This document shows positions 21,099 through 31,555 of a stretch of 64,000 nt of DNA, one piece after another. The stretch lies in assembly GCA_016720145.1 (NCBI GenBank), contig JADJXV010000002.1, forward strand, positions 1 through 64,000, given 5' to 3'. The notes under the pieces were generated by a model. The model searched no databases and was not told the DNA's origin. It saw nothing but the letters and a program-made list of their open reading frames with translations. The stretch comes from Ignavibacteria bacterium (GTDB taxonomy: Bacteria > Bacteroidota > Ignavibacteria > Kapaibacteriales > UBA961). Position numbers and translations under genes: made by a program. The first letter of the stretch is position 1. Every line of letters begins with the position of its first letter.

Positions 21099-22876
21099 AT
21101 GAAATTTTCTTCTATTCAACGGGTTGCGGTGTTTGCTATCTTCACGATAGCGCTCATATCGTGTAATAAATCGAACAATACGATTCAGGAACAGGCAGCA
21201 GGCGGTAAACCTGAAAAAGGTGATTGGATTATCATTCATCAGCTCAGTGACCCTGAAGGTCTCAATCCAATTACTACCTCAGATGCAGGCGCGAGGAATG
21301 TATTTTCTAAGATTTTCGAACCTCTTCTCGATGTAGATTATGCAACAAGTGAGCTGACACCAAATATCGCCGCTGCACTTCCTACGTTGTCCGATGATCA
21401 CTTGACCTACACATTCACCCTCAAAAAAAATGTCACTTTCTCCGACGGTAAGCCACTTACTTCTAAAGATGTTATATTCACACTTAAAGCTGTTAAGAAT
21501 CCTCTTCTTATCGATGGCGCCGCACTCCGTAATTACTATGAATCACTCGTTGATGTGACTGCTCCGGATGATTATACAGTGGTCATGACGCTGAACAAAC
21601 CCTATTTTATCGCAGATGCAGTGCTCGGAAATAATGTACCAATCTTCCCAAAACACATCTTCGACCCCAAAAACTTAACCGATAATTTCACCTTTGCCGA
21701 AACAAACTCACTTGAAAAAGCGCAAGCAAACGCTTCCATGAAAGAGTTTGCTGAATGGTTCGGCGCGGCTGAACGTAAGCGCGATGTGAAAACCATGGTT
21801 GGAAGCGGTCCTTATATCCTCGAAGAATGGCGCACCGGTGAGTCGATACGCCTCAAACGCAATGATAAATATTGGAATGGGTCAAATAATCCAAATATGG
21901 TCGGCTATCCTGACAAGCTCGTTTACAAGACGGTGAACGACCGGAATACTGCTCTTACCACCATGAAAAATGGTGACTTAGACTTTATTGAATACATGCC
22001 GCCAAAATTATATGTAGAGTCTTTAGATACGACAGCAGTACCATTTTTGAAAAAAACGAGTTATATCTATCCTGTATATTCCTATATCGGTTGGAATGCT
22101 TCACGACCGATTTTTGCAGATAAGCGTACTCGTCAAGGGCTTTCACATCTTGTCGATCGTGAACGTTTAATTAAATCTATCGCGCTTGGATTCGCGATGC
22201 CGACGAGCAGTCCGGTCGATTTCCACCGCCCTGAACATGACAAAGACCTGCCGGTGTATGATTACAATCCAGAAAAAGCAAAAAATTATTCGCCGAAGCG
22301 GGCTGGAATGATAGCGACGGCAATGGAATTTTGGATAGAGTGCTCAATGGTAAAAAAGTCGAATTTAGTTTTACCTTTATGGTCAATCAAGGCAATGAAA
22401 TGCGTCAGAATATTGCTATTATTCTCCGCGATGAATTCAAAAAAGTGGGAATTGATGTGAAGGTGCAACCGATTGATTGGTCGGTGTTTTTGGAGAACTC
22501 CAAAGGTCATCAATTCGATGCGTATCTCGGCGCTTGGGTGCAGGATCCACAGCCACCCGATCTATTCCAACTCTTTCATTCTTCACAAATTGCGAATCGC
22601 GGTTCGAATTATGTGAGCTTCAATAACAAGCGCGCAGACGAGCTTATCGAAAGTATTCGTTTAGAATTTGACACGCAAAAGCGCACCCAAATGTTGAAGG
22701 AATTACAACGTGTAATCAGCGATGAACAGCCTTATACATTTTTGTGGAATGTCGTCAATCCTGCCGTATATCACAAGAGAATTCAAGGAGTTAAATTCTA
22801 TATGCCGCGTCCGGGATATAATGCCAACGAATGGTGGGTACCCAAAGGAATGCAAAAGTATAATTCACCGAATTAA
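21099..22876 (+). CDS. Peptide/nickel ABC transporter substrate-binding lipoprotein, frameshifted
   Basis: About 592 aa after correction. The ATG at 21099 gives a lipoprotein signal ending ALISC. SBP_bac_5 features include 'LNPITTSDAGARNVFSKIFE', 'LTYTFTLKKNVTFSDGKPLT' and 'VGSGPYILEEWRTGESIRLK'. At 22280-22285 a run of six A breaks the frame; one more A would give 'PEKAKKLFAEAGWNDSDGNG' and join to '..ILDRVLNGKKVEFSFTF' downstream. The protein should bind oligopeptides in the periplasm. No permease genes are adjacent. A homopolymer sequencing error is the simplest explanation of the break. Confidence 0.87.
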
Positions 22877-22903
22877 TAGAGTATTTATCTTACTTATGGC
22901 TTA

Positions 22904-24495
22904 ATGTCTATGTTTCAACGTGTTGTGATATTTGTTTTTTTACTCTTTTGCACGATTGCATCGGCGCAGCAGCCGAGTAGTCCGCCGCCGCTAGAATTGC
23001 CGGATATTGTCATCAGTGGGAATGAAAAAGTCGATATTCCGGCGGGTACTAAACAAATGCCGGAGAAGCCGAAGCCGCTTTCAAAAAAAGAACTTGATTC
23101 ATTAAATTCTCTTGAAAAGCAGCCTGCTTTGCTTTTGTCACTCGGGACTCTCCATGATAATTTATCTAAAAAGAAATTCTCTAACGGTTTTTTACGTGGT
23201 GAATTCGGTCAGTTTATTTCTCCGGTTATTTCCGGTGGATACGGTATAGAATCAGGCGGCTATAATCTCAACGCACTCGCAGGTTATGCTTCTAGCACCG
23301 GTCATATCGATAATGCTGAATTTTCCAAACTCAATATTCATCTTAATGCTGATTATATAGCTCCAGATAAATATGTTTTTTTTGGTGGAAGCAAGACGGA
23401 GACGACGCTAGACTTCAATCGTAAAAGCTATAATTTATATGCTCTTGCATCTGCACCCGAACGTACCACGACTGATTTTTCCGTAAAAATTGGTGTGAAT
23501 GGCGACTATAACGGATTCGGCTATTCGGCTGTTGGTGGATGGGCAGGACTTGGTCTCTCGAATACATCCGGAACGATATCGGATAATGCACTGAATGGTC
23601 ATTTGAGTGTGCAGCAGCAGTGGAACGAAGCAATAGTTGGCGCGCGTGTCATGCTTGATTTGCATACATTTAATGGACGTGCTGTGAATTTTATGGAGGC
23701 TGGCGGATTTGGTGAGTATGTAGTCAACAATTGGACATTAAAGGGAATACTAGCCCTTCAAACAGCGAATACTTCTGCCGGTATTACCCAAGGAGGAGTG
23801 AGTATTTCAGGAAAGGCCGAATATCGTTTGAATCCACTTTTTACATTTCGTGGCGAAGTAATGTCGGGTTTGCGGAATAACAGTTTTCGTGAAATGATTC
23901 TTCGTAATCCTTATCTTTCTGACTCTTCAGAGATAAATTTTACAAGGACACATATCTCGTCAAAAGTAGCGATGATCTATCATCCGACGGAGGCGCTTGC
24001 GCTGACAGCCGGGGTAGAATACAAAATTGCTTCGAATAATCCGCTTATGCTTTCTACCATGTCCGGTAGTTTTACACCAATCTATGCTGAAATCGCCCAA
24101 CTTCAAATTTATTCTGAATGTGCTTGGACGATTACGTCCAAGGACGAGCTAAGCTCCGCAATAGCAGTTACTTCCGCTAGGTTTACCGGGGAATCGACAG
24201 CTTCGGTGCCGTATATTCCGGCTTTTCTTTTCACGGTGATTGGAGAAGAAAATGGTCAGAACAATTTGGCACACAAATTACAGTAAATTACACAGGAGCG
24301 AGAAATACGGATACGGTGCAAGCTCGTGAATTATCCGGTTATATTCTGCTTTCGGCACGTGGAGAATACTCTTTATCTCCGTCAGCAAGGGTATTTGTAC
24401 GCTTAGAAAACCTGCTTAACTCTTCCGTTTTTCTGTGGGATGCTTACAAAGAACGGGGTATTTTTTCTGCTGTAGGGATTGAATGGCAATTTTAA
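22904..24495 (+). CDS. Outer-membrane beta-barrel protein, frameshifted near the 3' end
   Basis: About 530 aa. Signal peptide MSMFQRVVIFVFLLFCTIASA, then a Pro-rich segment with 'PDIVISGNEKVDIP', as in TonB-linked outer-membrane proteins, then alternating amphipathic strands. The first frame stops at 24286. A one-base shift around 24,236-24,246 (T-run in GCTTTTCTTTTC) restores 'FSFHGDWRRKWSEQFGTQIT' through to '...AVGIEWQF' at 24495, an aromatic-ended barrel strand. It lies 27 bp after the binding-protein gene and 55 bp before the SPOR gene, so these probably form an operon with tonB. Confidence 0.78.
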
Positions 24496-24550
24496 TATTT
24501 GCCAGTACTTAGATAATTCGCTATAATTGATTATCCCAGGAGGACTTACA

Positions 24551-26044
24551 ATGATAAACGACGAAAATCAACCTATCGACGAATTTGACAATGACGACTC
24601 GTTTGCTCTCGAGAATTTGGATAAATATCCCGGGGATTTACCATCCTTTGCAGTGGGACCCGCCGGAAGTAAGAATCCCGACGCTACACCCAATACCTTA
24701 AAATCAACGGATGACACTTCTGAAGCAGGTACACTCTACGACGCAAAGTCAAATGAATTTGATCCTGAGGCAGACGGACAGGAATTACACGAACAGTTGT
24801 TTTCACAGCCGGATGCACTCTTTAGTGACGGGGATACGACGAAGCCAACGATTGACGAAGGATCTGAACGTAATAATGAGATCTTTTTCTTGGATACCGA
24901 GGAAGCCATTTCTCAAGGGAGTACAGATTCGATAAGCAGTGATGATGATGACACGAATGATTTTATCAAACAATTACAGGCAGATTTGGAACGCTCCAAA
25001 GCCAAAAAAGCTGCTCAACCTACAAACCTAATCCCACAACAATACTCAGAACCCATTAAAAAGAATGAATTTACTTCTGTCGACGATATGTCAGGAACAG
25101 AGGAAATTGATTTATCGAGTATCGCTGCACATCACCCATCTACTTATAAACAATTCGAAGAAGAAGTGACCCCAGCACCCGAGTTGGATTCATTCCCTGT
25201 TGATAGTGATACCGGTTATTCGGGATATGCTCAGATGGCTGCAAGTATGCCGGCAGAAGCGCAACCTCAGCCGGAGATACTTCAGCCGAAGAGTGAACCC
25301 AAGGCAAAGAAAGAAAAGAAAGACAGAAAAGGTGTTTATATGATGGTAGCTGCAGCAATGCTAATCGCTGCGGTAGGATTTGGAGCATTTTCGTTCTATC
25401 CCCAATTATCACAAATGCTTAGTTCGTCACCTGCCCCTAAAGATACTCTTGCTGTTACCACGCCAAAATCGACTCCGACCTTAGCACAAGAATCTCCCAA
25501 GAATACGTCTGCAAGTGTCTCAGATAGTGTGACTCATACAGAGAACTCTGTGATAGAAAAGCACGAAGAAACGACGCAAGAAAATATTAAAAAAGAAACA
25601 GGTCATGCAGAAAAGCCACCGGTTGCTGAAGCTAAAGCTCCGATAGAAGAAGCTGAACAAATACCATCGAAAGTAAAGAGAGCGCCTGCCAAGGAAATTA
25701 AGAAGCAGCCCATCGCACCATCCGGTACTGAAATACCACCTAAAGAACCAAGAATTGCGAAACTATCGACATCAAATAGAAGTAATTCTTCCACTGCAAG
25801 CGGAGAATCAAAACAGCAAAGTTATACGGTGCAGGTGTATTCTACACCGTCGAAAGACGATGCAGATGAACGGCTTAGCAGACTCATTTCTCGAAACGCG
25901 ACGAATCCTACCGTGAGTACGCAGCTTATTCGAGGGCAAAAATGGTATCGCGTACGATTCGGAAATTTTACGAACAGAGACGAAGCCGAAGCCACAGCAA
26001 AGCAATTAGGATTTTCTCAATATTGGATCGACAGAATTCGATAA
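24551..26044 (+). CDS. SPOR-domain membrane protein
   Basis: 497 aa from the ATG at 24551, which has CAGGAGG upstream. Residues 1-260 are acidic and disordered. One membrane helix lies near 267-290 ('GVYMMVAAAMLIAAVGFGAF'). A long Pro/Glu/Lys-rich periplasmic linker follows, and then a SPOR domain over the last ~75 residues ('QSYTVQVYSTPSKDDADERL', 'GQKWYRVRFGNFTNRDEAEA'). SPOR domains bind denuded peptidoglycan, often at division sites. The N-in topology with a long cytoplasmic tail is inferred from charge distribution. Confidence 0.85.
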   Translation: MINDENQPIDEFDNDDSFALENLDKYPGDLPSFAVGPAGSKNPDATPNTLKSTDDTSEAGTLYDAKSNEFDPEADGQELHEQLFSQPDALFSDGDTTKPTIDEGSERNNEIFFLDTEEAISQGSTDSISSDDDDTNDFIKQLQADLERSKAKKAAQPTNLIPQQYSEPIKKNEFTSVDDMSGTEEIDLSSIAAHHPSTYKQFEEEVTPAPELDSFPVDSDTGYSGYAQMAASMPAEAQPQPEILQPKSEPKAKKEKKDRKGVYMMVAAAMLIAAVGFGAFSFYPQLSQMLSSSPAPKDTLAVTTPKSTPTLAQESPKNTSASVSDSVTHTENSVIEKHEETTQENIKKETGHAEKPPVAEAKAPIEEAEQIPSKVKRAPAKEIKKQPIAPSGTEIPPKEPRIAKLSTSNRSNSSTASGESKQQSYTVQVYSTPSKDDADERLSRLISRNATNPTVSTQLIRGQKWYRVRFGNFTNRDEAEATAKQLGFSQYWIDRIR

Positions 26045-26087
26045 AATTCGATAGAATTACGTTCATTACTTTTTGAAGAAGCAGAAT

Positions 26088-26855
26088 ATGCACCAAATTC
26101 CGGAACCTCCATCAGGGATCAAGATTACAATACCTTGGGACAATTTTACTGCCCGCGGCTTTGGGATTGCCACCGGGCTGGTACTGCTTTTATTGCTGAT
26201 TGCAATGTTTATTGATGTACGCGTTGATCCCTATCCAATCAAAGTCGAAGAGTCCACTCCAATCACTCTCTTGAATTTTGGCAAAGGCAATGGGAAAGGG
26301 AGAAGTAGAGGAAATTTAACAGCAGAAGGACAGAAGAAAAGTGGTGCTCTGACCAAAAACCCACTCGAAGATGCTTCGGTGAGTTCGTCTGTAAAGTCAA
26401 AAGCACCAAGCAAATCCGATATAACGATCAGCAATAATATTACTCCGATTAAAGTACTATCTGCGGATAATCCATCGAAGCCGACAAATGAGTCGCCAAG
26501 TGATAAAAACGTCGGGTCAAAAAGTAATTCACCGAATGGTACCGGTCTCGGTGAGACAGGCACCGGGAAAGGAAAGGGAGAAGGACTTGATGATATAGAT
26601 TGGGGTGGCGGGGGCAATCGCACGGTACTTAATAAAAATATCCCAAAGTTTCCACCGGGTGCGAACTCAGCTCAAATCCGTATTCGCTTTACGGTATTAC
26701 CGGACGGCACAGTTGGTCAAATGATCCCGATGCAAAAGGGTGACCCTCTACTTGAAAGAGCTGCTATGAATGCACTCCGCCGATGGAAATTCAATCCCAT
26801 TGCCGGTGATGTGGTGATGACCGGCGTGATTCCATTTACATTCAAATTAGACTGA
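26088..26855 (+). CDS. tonB: TonB-family energy transducer
   Basis: 255 aa from the ATG at 26088; an in-frame TTG five codons upstream is a weaker candidate. One N-terminal membrane helix ('GFGIATGLVLLLLLIAMFID') is followed by a Ser/Lys/Gly-rich linker and a C-terminal TonB domain of ~80 residues ('IRIRFTVLPDGTVGQMIPMQ', 'AAMNALRRWKFNPIAGDVVM'). It should transmit proton-motive force from ExbB/ExbD to outer-membrane receptors; exbB and exbD are not in the window. The nearby barrel gene and the receptor at 14,894 are possible clients. Confidence 0.88.
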   Translation: MHQIPEPPSGIKITIPWDNFTARGFGIATGLVLLLLLIAMFIDVRVDPYPIKVEESTPITLLNFGKGNGKGRSRGNLTAEGQKKSGALTKNPLEDASVSSSVKSKAPSKSDITISNNITPIKVLSADNPSKPTNESPSDKNVGSKSNSPNGTGLGETGTGKGKGEGLDDIDWGGGGNRTVLNKNIPKFPPGANSAQIRIRFTVLPDGTVGQMIPMQKGDPLLERAAMNALRRWKFNPIAGDVVMTGVIPFTFKLD

Positions 26856-27034
26856 TGAATTTTGCAGGGCTAATTAACTATCTTCAATCTCTACCTCCCT
26901 TTGCGCAGGTTATACTCGGCGTTATTGTAGTCGGCATTGTCTTTGCCATAGCCCGTCGATTGGTAAAATTTGCGCTCTCGCTTGCTGCTTTGGTAATTCT
27001 TGGATTAGTGATTATCAAGCTTGTACAGCAGTAA
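26855..27034 (+). CDS. Small membrane protein overlapping tonB
   Basis: 59 aa, starting within the tonB stop codon (TGATG, 1-bp overlap), which suggests translational coupling. It begins MNFAGLINYLQSLPPFAQ and has one long or two short hydrophobic segments ('VILGVIVVGIVFAIARRL' and 'FALSLAALVILGLVIIKLV'). No family recognised. The position suggests a TonB-associated or envelope role, which is inference only. Confidence 0.6.
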   Translation: MNFAGLINYLQSLPPFAQVILGVIVVGIVFAIARRLVKFALSLAALVILGLVIIKLVQQ

Positions 27035-27271
27035 TTATTTGCATCCAAATTTAGTATTTGTTACTTGAATCGGGTATTCATTAAGATACAACTTCTCATT
27101 ATAAAATTATTCTGAAAAACTATAGAGAATCCGCATAAAATTACTGATTATCAATTGCCATGTTATTGAGATCATCACGTTAATTTTTCAAATTCGTTGG
27201 TAGATTTATGGTTATTTTTGTCAATCTAAAGCAATTTTAAAATTTACAATTCACCTGTATAAGGGAGTCAA

Positions 27272-28609
27272 ATGTCGTATTCAATTGGAGTAATAGGAAC
27301 AGGTTACGTCGGGCTAGTCAGCGGAACATGCTTTGCCGAAAGCGGAAATTCAGTACTCTGTGTCGATATCGATGCTCAGAAAGTCGAGAAATTACAGAAT
27401 GGTATTTTGCCGATATATGAGCCTGATTTAGATCATTTGTTAGAACGTAACATCAAGAAAAATCGCCTTCATTTCACGACCGACCTCGCCAAAGCTGTTC
27501 ATCAATGTCCTATCCTTTTCCTTTGCTTACCCACTCCTCCCGATGAAGACGGTTCGGCTGATCTGCAATACGTGCTCAATGCTGCTGCTGATATTGCAAA
27601 AATACTCGAACGTGACGGCATCAAAGAACCACGAATATTAGTCAATAAAAGTACAGTCCCCGTTGGTACGACCGAAAAAGTACGTTCAGTAGTACGAGGT
27701 ATTACATCTGCTACAGTTGAAGTAGTGAGTAATCCGGAATTTTTACGAGAAGGCTTTGCAGTAGAAGACTTTATGAAGCCGGATAGGGTGGTAGTCGGCA
27801 CGTCGAGTAAGTTTGCCGAAGAAACCATGCGTGACCTGTACGAGCCATTTGTCCGCAGTGGGAATCCTATTTATGTGATGGATGAAAAAAGTGCTGAGAT
27901 CACCAAGTACGCAGCCAACAGTTTCCTTGCGATGCGAATTTCATTTATGAATGATTTATCCAATTATTGCGAAGCTGTGGGAGCCGACATTGAAAATGTA
28001 CGGATTGGAATCGGATCTGACAGCAGAATCGGTAAGCGCTTTCTTTTTTCCGGAATTGGCTACGGAGGCAGTTGTTTTCCGAAGGATGTAAAAGCGTTGA
28101 TTCATTCTACAGATATGGCAGAGAAACCACTTAAAATAATGAAAGCTGTCGAAGACGTAAATTATGAACAGATCGTTCGCTTTACTAATCGTATCATCGA
28201 TAGATTCGGTACTGTTTCCGGACGACACTTTGCTCTCTGGGGACTAGCATTTAAGCCAAATACAGATGATACACGTGAGGCGCCGGCCTTTAAAATCATT
28301 GAACGTCTATTGGAGGAAGGTGCGAGTATTTCATCGTATGATCCGGAAGCTTTTGAAAATACGAAGCGCATTTTTGAGGATAGAATTACGTATGCAACTT
28401 CTGCAATTGAAACACTCATAAATGCTGATGCGCTGATTATCGCTACAGAATGGAATGAATTTCGGAAGCCCGACTTTAGTGAAGTAAAGAAAACATTGAA
28501 AGAACCGATTATTTTCGATGGTCGCAACCTCTATGAATTACATACGATGGAGAATGCAGGATTTGAATATCATAGTATTGGTCGCAGAACAATTCTTCCA
28601 AATCGGTGA
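27272..28609 (+). CDS. ugd: UDP-glucose 6-dehydrogenase
   Basis: 445 aa. Rossmann motif GVIGTGYVGLVSG near residues 6-18, then 'PIYEPDLDHLL', 'NKSTVPVGTTEKV', 'NPEFLREGFAVEDFMKPDRV' and the catalytic Cys268 in SGIGYGGSCFPKD. The C-terminal UDP-binding domain has 'WGLAFKPNTDDTREAPA'. It oxidises UDP-glucose twice to UDP-glucuronate using NAD+, for surface polysaccharides. A GGGAG ribosome site lies just upstream and a TATTTTTG box at 27213-27220. GDP-mannose dehydrogenase is the close alternative. Confidence 0.93.
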   Translation: MSYSIGVIGTGYVGLVSGTCFAESGNSVLCVDIDAQKVEKLQNGILPIYEPDLDHLLERNIKKNRLHFTTDLAKAVHQCPILFLCLPTPPDEDGSADLQYVLNAAADIAKILERDGIKEPRILVNKSTVPVGTTEKVRSVVRGITSATVEVVSNPEFLREGFAVEDFMKPDRVVVGTSSKFAEETMRDLYEPFVRSGNPIYVMDEKSAEITKYAANSFLAMRISFMNDLSNYCEAVGADIENVRIGIGSDSRIGKRFLFSGIGYGGSCFPKDVKALIHSTDMAEKPLKIMKAVEDVNYEQIVRFTNRIIDRFGTVSGRHFALWGLAFKPNTDDTREAPAFKIIERLLEEGASISSYDPEAFENTKRIFEDRITYATSAIETLINADALIIATEWNEFRKPDFSEVKKTLKEPIIFDGRNLYELHTMENAGFEYHSIGRRTILPNR

Positions 28610-28785
28610 TTATTCGCCATATACTTCTGAAAGTCGAGTATATTGACCATAGTTTCTCTCGAAGTCGTACTGTAGATACTTTGGCATATTTTTCGTGGAA
28701 CATCCGACAATCGCGTTTCGAACGCCGATGTTTAGCTCGGAGGATTTACACGGCACATTTTACAAAATCATAAAGGATATCAATT

Positions 28786-29328
28786 ATGGCTGATGATAAG
28801 ATACAAAATGAAAGTGCACCTCCGAAGAAAAAATCAACGTTAGTGACCGGTGTAATAGCCGGAGTCCTCGTTGCGGTTGTGTTTGCAGTCGGAATTTTTA
28901 TCGGCGTCAAGTTGTTTGGCGGATCTTCTGCAAAACCGGGCGAAAAAGACGAACACGGTAAAGCTAAGATTGAGAAAGTAACGGAGGAAGAAGAAGAAGA
29001 GGAAGAATCTTCTAATAAAGTAGTGAAAGTAGTAGTACCGACGAAAGAAGATTTAATATTTAGTCCAAAGGGTTCACCAACGAGTTTTGTCGTCGTCGCG
29101 CTCGGCTTTGAAGTAGATGATGAAGCGGCAAAAGAAAAAGTCGAAAAAGAATTAATGATACCGATTATCAGCGATGTACAGCGCAAATTACGATCTTATA
29201 CACTTGAGCAATTACAAAGTCCCGGATTGCAGGATTCGTTACCTTTGCTGCTCAAGAAAGAAATTAAGCCTTATTTCCATGAAATTAAGCTCAGAAATGT
29301 ATTCATGACGAAGTTTCTTATTCAATAG
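28786..29328 (+). CDS. fliL: Flagellar basal body-associated protein FliL
   Basis: 180 aa. Short cytoplasmic tail, one membrane helix ('GVIAGVLVAVVFAVGIFIGV'), an acidic low-complexity linker (eight consecutive Glu), and a FliL periplasmic domain ('FVVVALGFEVDDEAAKEKVE', ending 'LRNVFMTKFLIQ'). FliL encircles stator units and supports torque. First gene of fliL-fliM-fliN-fliO, 34 bp before fliM; AAAGGA precedes the start. Confidence 0.9.
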   Translation: MADDKIQNESAPPKKKSTLVTGVIAGVLVAVVFAVGIFIGVKLFGGSSAKPGEKDEHGKAKIEKVTEEEEEEEESSNKVVKVVVPTKEDLIFSPKGSPTSFVVVALGFEVDDEAAKEKVEKELMIPIISDVQRKLRSYTLEQLQSPGLQDSLPLLLKKEIKPYFHEIKLRNVFMTKFLIQ

Positions 29329-29362
29329 AAATTTCAAGAAGTTACAACCAATACAAATACAC

Positions 29363-30394
29363 ATGGCAGACGTACTTTCCCAAAATGAAATCGATAGTCT
29401 TTTATCTGAAATGTCCACCGGTAGGGTCGATGTTGATGATATTCTGCAAGGCAGAGGTATTCACTCTACTGATGTTGGTGCGTATGACTTTCGCAGACCT
29501 AATCGTATATCGAAGAATCAAGTACGTACACTCCAGAATGTGCATGAAAACTTTGCCGAAATTTTCGGCTATTATTTAGTATCAAAGCTTCAAACAGTTG
29601 TATCAATTAGTGTTACTTCCGTTGACCAGTTATTTTATTCTGAATTTATCCTCTCGATATCCAACCCAAGCTGTATTTATGTGTTTGATATAGAAGGTAC
29701 CGATGGGTCGGGAATCCTCGAAGTCAGCCCACAGCTTGCTCTTACGGTCGTAGAGCGACTATTGGGCGGCAATACAGAAACAGCACGTAAGCCAAGAACT
29801 ATCACACCAATAGAGCAAGCCGTAATGCGAGGAATTGTAGAGCATGCATTAGGAGATTTGCGTACAGCATGGAAGTCTATTACTGATCTGACGTTTCATT
29901 ATTCTCGCCTAGAAACCGAAGCCGATTTCGTGCAAATTGCACCTTCATCTGAGATTGTCGTGATAGTATCATTTGATGTAAACGTAGGGATTCATTCATA
30001 CTTAATGAATTTATGTTTTCCTACTTTCCCGCTCGAAGACGTACTCACCCGCCTCAATAGACAGCAAATAGCAACACTCGGATCTCAATCCTCTCAACGT
30101 ATGCGCGAGAATGTCGAGGTCATGAAGCAGCAAATTGCACATACACATTTACCGATTATAGCCGAACTCGGCAAATCTGCAATAACGGTTGAGGAATTGT
30201 TGAAACTCAAAATCGGCGATGTACTCCGAACGACTACCCATATTGATCAAGAAATTGAAGTCACTATTGATGGTAAAAGAAAATTAGCCGCTCGGCCTGG
30301 TACGTCAGAAGGTAAGAAAGCCATTAGAATTATACGTCCACTCACCGAAGAAGATTTGTTCGATCAAGATATACTTTATAAAAAAAGAAAGTAA
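29363..30394 (+). CDS. fliM: Flagellar motor switch protein FliM
   Basis: 343 aa. The N-terminal CheY-P-binding peptide is seen as LSQNEIDSLLSEM. The middle CheC-like domain contains 'RRPNRISKNQVRTLQNVHEN' and 'VVERLLGGNTETARKPRTIT', and the C-terminal SpoA domain lies at about 255-330. It forms the C-ring and sets rotation direction. Five bp separate it from fliN. The domain order is complete, so the motor is probably functional and chemotaxis-controlled. Confidence 0.96.
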   Translation: MADVLSQNEIDSLLSEMSTGRVDVDDILQGRGIHSTDVGAYDFRRPNRISKNQVRTLQNVHENFAEIFGYYLVSKLQTVVSISVTSVDQLFYSEFILSISNPSCIYVFDIEGTDGSGILEVSPQLALTVVERLLGGNTETARKPRTITPIEQAVMRGIVEHALGDLRTAWKSITDLTFHYSRLETEADFVQIAPSSEIVVIVSFDVNVGIHSYLMNLCFPTFPLEDVLTRLNRQQIATLGSQSSQRMRENVEVMKQQIAHTHLPIIAELGKSAITVEELLKLKIGDVLRTTTHIDQEIEVTIDGKRKLAARPGTSEGKKAIRIIRPLTEEDLFDQDILYKKRK

Positions 30395-30399
30395 AACCC

Positions 30400-30804
30400 A
30401 TGACTCAAGAAGAAATTGACGCACTCCTCAAAGGAGATACAGGCGATGATGCCGATGCAGGTGCAGGTATTGTAGTTGATGCCCCTTCATTCCCCGAGCT
30501 CCCATCAAATGAAGAAGCTGTAGAGCAAATAATTGCCGGAGATTCTAAGCTTTCTCTACTCTATGACTTACAGCTGCCTGTCTCGATCGAACTCGGCAGA
30601 ACGAACATGTTGATACGAGATATCCTCCGACTAGGGCGAGGTTCGGTAGTCGAATTTGACAAGCTTGTCAGCGAACCGGTCGATGTATTGGTCAACGGGA
30701 AAAAAGTAGCCGAAGGCGAAGTGGTCGTCGTGGACAAACATTTTGGTATCCGTATTACAACGCTTGTGGATCCGACGGATCGCCTGCGTAATTTAAAACG
30801 ATAA
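30400..30804 (+). CDS. fliN: Flagellar motor switch protein FliN
   Basis: 134 aa. The N-terminal MTQEEIDALLKGD resembles the FliM/FliY CheY-binding peptide, an extra not found in enterobacterial FliN. The C-terminal SpoA domain ('LQLPVSIELGRTNMLIRDIL', 'VDVLVNGKKVAEGEVVVVD', 'GIRITTLVDPTDRLRNL') is canonical. It completes the C-ring beneath FliM and docks the export apparatus. FliY is a possible alternative name, but the CheC phosphatase domain is absent. Confidence 0.95.
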   Translation: MTQEEIDALLKGDTGDDADAGAGIVVDAPSFPELPSNEEAVEQIIAGDSKLSLLYDLQLPVSIELGRTNMLIRDILRLGRGSVVEFDKLVSEPVDVLVNGKKVAEGEVVVVDKHFGIRITTLVDPTDRLRNLKR

Positions 30805-30813
30805 CATCCTACC

Positions 30814-31203
30814 ATGATTGATGAAAATCTCCTCCATGCATTCCTGACGCTCATGCTTTGTGTCCTCGGACTCGGCGTCGTGCTCTTTATCGTCAAGCGC
30901 TATTCGGCGAAAATTGCTCCTCACAAGCAAACGGTTGATATGAAGATACTTGGGCGACTTCCGCTCCAAAAAGCAAATATTTATACCATTCAGGCAGGTG
31001 AGCGTACGCTTATCATCGGTACGACCGATCATTCGATTACTACGCTCGCAGATATTACTTCTCCTACCTCTGGGACACCTTCGCTCCCCACTACGAACGT
31101 ATCTGCACAGCCCGCTAAGGACAATTCCACCATCGACCCTACGGCCGATAATCTCTCGTTTGCCGCCTTTCTCCAGAGTATTTCCCACCGCAGGAAAAAT
31201 TAA
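30814..31203 (+). CDS. fliO: Flagellar biosynthesis protein FliO
   Basis: 129 aa. One N-terminal membrane helix (about 6-25, 'LLHAFLTLMLCVLGLGVVLF'), then a basic segment and the FliO signature 'VDMKILGRLPLQKANIYTIQ' with 'RTLIIGTTDHSITTLADI'. It aids assembly of the FliP export-gate protein. It is the last gene of the cluster; fliP, fliQ and fliR do not follow. Confidence 0.82.
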   Translation: MIDENLLHAFLTLMLCVLGLGVVLFIVKRYSAKIAPHKQTVDMKILGRLPLQKANIYTIQAGERTLIIGTTDHSITTLADITSPTSGTPSLPTTNVSAQPAKDNSTIDPTADNLSFAAFLQSISHRRKN

Positions 31204-31555
31204 ACATCTGTTTTCGGCAGAATATATTCTCCTGTTCTCGTATGCCCATACCAATTGCTTACACCGGCAATCTTCCGTCTGCGGACATCGGCTGCCATGC
31301 CCACCTCACAAAAATTTCAACCGGTCGATAGACAGGCGACATATCATGCGTGCATAGAATGGCGTATTTTTGTTGAACTATCTTGCGGTTTTGGGGTGTG
31401 AATGATGTATCAATTCTGTCGTAGTGTGCATTCGATGATTAAATTCCATCCTGTGCAACTAATAAAACTAACCTGCGTTATAGCCGCCCGACAATAGGGG
31501 TATTTGCCTGCCTTCAGCCGATAAATTCACAAACTGTACAATTTATTTAGGATTA
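31204..31555. other. Intergenic region between fliO and the tolC-like gene
   Basis: 352 bases with no plausible gene. A TATTTTTG box at 31365-31372 is a candidate -7 promoter element for the exporter genes downstream, but no -33 TTTG is evident at the usual distance. No terminator hairpin was recognised after fliO. Confidence 0.5.

Noticed and set aside
28610..28785. Sigma-28 flagellar promoter (GCCGATGT near 28,719)
   Set aside because: No TAAA-like -35 element at the required spacing upstream of fliL.
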